This document shows positions 62,644 to 64,000 of a stretch of DNA of 64,000 bases, one piece after another. The notes beneath the pieces are model-generated. The model searched no databases, was not told the DNA's origin, and saw only the letters and a list, made by a program, of their open reading frames with translations. This DNA is from Sulfurospirillum arsenophilum NBRC 109478. GTDB lineage: Bacteria > Campylobacterota > Campylobacteria > Campylobacterales > Sulfurospirillaceae. Numbering within the stretch: the first letter of the stretch is position 1; each line of letters starts with the position of its first letter. The position numbers and the translations under genes were made by a program. Location of the stretch: NCBI RefSeq assembly GCF_000813345.1, contig NZ_BBQF01000001.1, forward strand, positions 828,793 to 892,792. The letters run 5' to 3'.

Positions 62644-63333
62644 TTGTTAGATAAATATGAATTTGTTTTAAAAAATAGTTCGTTATTGCTTGCTGAAGAT
62701 GAAAAAAATCTTAGAGATAGTTTTGCAAAAGTTTTGTTACTGTATGTTGATAAAGTTTATACAGCCTCCGATGGAGAAGAGGCATTAGCGCTTTACAATG
62801 AGCATCATCCAGACATCATTATTACAGATGTTAAAATGCCTAAATTAAATGGACTTGAGGTCATTAAACACATTCGAAAAGACAATCACGATATTCCTAT
62901 TATTGTTACAAGTGCTTATACTGATAAAGATTTTTTATTAGAATCCATCAAACTTTCATTAGTGGATTACATTGTAAAACCGATTAAAGAAGGAGATCTG
63001 ACAAGACTTTTAGAAAGCAGTGCAAGCATTTTGCTTGAAAAATCAAAAACTATCGTCAAAATTAATCCTACGTGTTTTTATGACTATACCAATAAAACTT
63101 TCTTGCAAGATACTATTTCGATTACCTTAACGCAAAAAGAGATTGAATTTATTGAACTATTGTTGGCGCATAAAGGCAATTTAGTGACAAGGCAAATCCT
63201 CGAAGACAAGCTTTATATTTATGAAGAAGCTCCTCCTTCCGCTCTTAAAAATCTCGTTTTTAAATTACGCAAAAAAATAACAAATGATGTCATTAAAACG
63301 ATTGGTAACCTAGGGTACGCAATTAAAGATTAA
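62644..63333 (+). CDS. OmpR-type response regulator
   Basis: A 229-residue regulator. REC domain (LLLAEDEKNLRD; phospho-Asp 62 in ITDVKMP; Lys in YIVKPI) plus C-terminal winged helix (LTQKEIEFIELLLAHKGNLVTRQILEDKLY...VFKLRKKI). The start is TTG at 62644, supported by GGAGGG six bases upstream; no ATG fits. It is divergent from the sensor kinase and precedes the second c553-bc1 operon, so these are likely targets. Confidence 0.88.
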   Translation: MLDKYEFVLKNSSLLLAEDEKNLRDSFAKVLLLYVDKVYTASDGEEALALYNEHHPDIIITDVKMPKLNGLEVIKHIRKDNHDIPIIVTSAYTDKDFLLESIKLSLVDYIVKPIKEGDLTRLLESSASILLEKSKTIVKINPTCFYDYTNKTFLQDTISITLTQKEIEFIELLLAHKGNLVTRQILEDKLYIYEEAPPSALKNLVFKLRKKITNDVIKTIGNLGYAIKD

Positions 63334-63438
63334 CGTGTTTATTTTTATCAAGCGACTGAAAAGAAACTCATGCTATTATAAAATGTCACTCTATTATTAG
63401 AAATACATTAAAATATTAATGAATGGAGGGACTTAAGA

Positions 63439-63735
63439 ATGAAGAAGATAACGTGTATGCTTATATCGGTGGCTGCTGTATCTCTTATGGCGGCTGATGG
63501 GGAAGCAATCTACAAAAGTAAATGCTTTTCATGTCACGGAGAGAAGGCTTCAAAATCTGCATTGAACAAATCACAAATCATTGCTGGTTGGGATGCATCT
63601 AAAACCATAGCTTCTGTTAATGGCTATAAAAATGGTGAAGGTGGCGCTATGAAAGGTGTTATGAAACCAATTGCAGTCGCATTAAGCGATGATGATTTAA
63701 AAGCAGTTGCTAGCACCATAGCTTCTTATAAATAA
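63439..63735 (+). CDS. Cytochrome c553, small monohaem (copy 2)
   Basis: A 98-residue periplasmic cytochrome with a Sec signal (to about residue 18) and CFSCH haem motif (about 29). It shares KSALNKS and the overall layout with copy 1 at 3151 but is clearly diverged. It precedes a second Rieske gene; a 14-bp hairpin lies between them, unlike copy 1. Confidence 0.9.
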   Translation: MKKITCMLISVAAVSLMAADGEAIYKSKCFSCHGEKASKSALNKSQIIAGWDASKTIASVNGYKNGEGGAMKGVMKPIAVALSDDDLKAVASTIASYK

Positions 63736-63776
63736 TCAAATTGTGGTGATAAATTCACCACAATTTGACCGCGTTT
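63736..63776 (+). terminator. Hairpin between c553 copy 2 and second Rieske gene
   Basis: A perfect 14-bp stem (63736-63749 with 63755-63768) and 5-base loop, followed after CCGCG by TTTTTT. It could terminate most transcripts and give more cytochrome than bc1. Confidence 0.68.
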
Positions 63777-63833
63777 TTTAGTACCTAGTATTCATAAATT
63801 CTCACTATTTTAAACAACACGAAAGGAAAAAGA

Positions 63834-64000
63834 ATGGCTGTTGAGACAAGCAGAAGAGACTTTATAGGCATGGCATTCGGCGGTTTTGCAGCGGCAGGTG
63901 GTGTAATAGCCCTTGGCGCTATGAAAAAGACTTGGGACCCACTTCCAAGTGTACAATCTGCTGGATTCATCACCGTTGATCTCTCTCCTATGAAAGAAGG
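63834..64000 (+). CDS. petA: Rieske iron-sulfur subunit of a second bc1 complex (3' partial)
   Basis: The first 55 codons are visible: SRRDFIGMAFGGFAAAGG anchor and MKKTWDPLPSVQSAGFITVDLS, nearly the same as residues in the Rieske protein at 3454. AAAGGAA precedes the ATG. The cluster-binding part lies beyond the window edge. Confidence 0.88.
   Translation, partial: MAVETSRRDFIGMAFGGFAAAGGVIALGAMKKTWDPLPSVQSAGFITVDLSPMKE

Overview
The window looks like a chromosomal segment of a Campylobacterota (Epsilonproteobacteria) bacterium, most likely Sulfurospirillum or a close relative. This is inferred from gene content: a Campylobacter-type TorA with a monohaem cytochrome partner, a Wolinella-type (clade II, Sec-exported) nitrous oxide reductase cluster, OprD-like porins, AT-rich DNA and T-rich promoters. 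No database search was possible.

Layout. 1-6071 (+): the end of a TMAO reductase system (cytochrome plus TorA), then cytochrome c553 and a bc1 complex operon. 6351-18577: porin, a c-di-GMP phosphodiesterase, phosphatidylserine decarboxylase, a diguanylate cyclase, DbpA helicase, a YheO-type regulator, a dehydrogenase, and a leucine operon start with a leucine-rich leader peptide and attenuator before a short LeuA, then MOSC and LysE proteins. 18616-33171: chemoreceptor, a 4.6 kb islet (MipA porin, two-component system, alkylsulfatase-like hydrolase) bounded by 30-bp direct repeats, a MarR/quinone-reductase pair, YebC, a LUD protein, a TAXI-TRAP transporter, a YitT protein and a small porin. 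33232-35457: groESL with CIRCE, then tRNA-Met. 35458-37721: an AT-rich accessory patch with a zincin-like orphan gene and a broken integrase.

37722-49936 (-) is the most unusual region: a five-gene operon encoding a 2239-residue repeat adhesin with an N-terminal LEPRxMFDA motif, a TolC-like lipoprotein, a small periplasmic adaptor, a GAF-HlyD fusion and a PqqD-M50 protease-HlyD fusion. It has no ABC ATPase, and the adhesin has no RTX repeats. I propose it as a dedicated secretion system in which the PqqD-like domain recognises, and the M50 domain cleaves, the adhesin's N-terminal leader.

50184-60689 (-) is a complete clade II nos cluster (nosZ-B-D-G-C1-C2-H-F-L-L-Y-L) with three NosL-type proteins. 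It is followed by a divergent two-component system whose sensor has a NarX/PilJ-like domain, and by a second cytochrome c553-Rieske (bc1) operon that runs off the window. Together the two ends describe an anaerobic respiratory region: quinol to bc1 to periplasmic cytochromes to N2O, with TMAO as a further acceptor.

A palindrome, TTTACATGTAAA, recurs at least 25 times, both between genes (often extended into terminator hairpins) and inside genes, where it is read as Leu-His-Val or Thr-Cys-Lys. It is the dominant unexplained DNA-level pattern.
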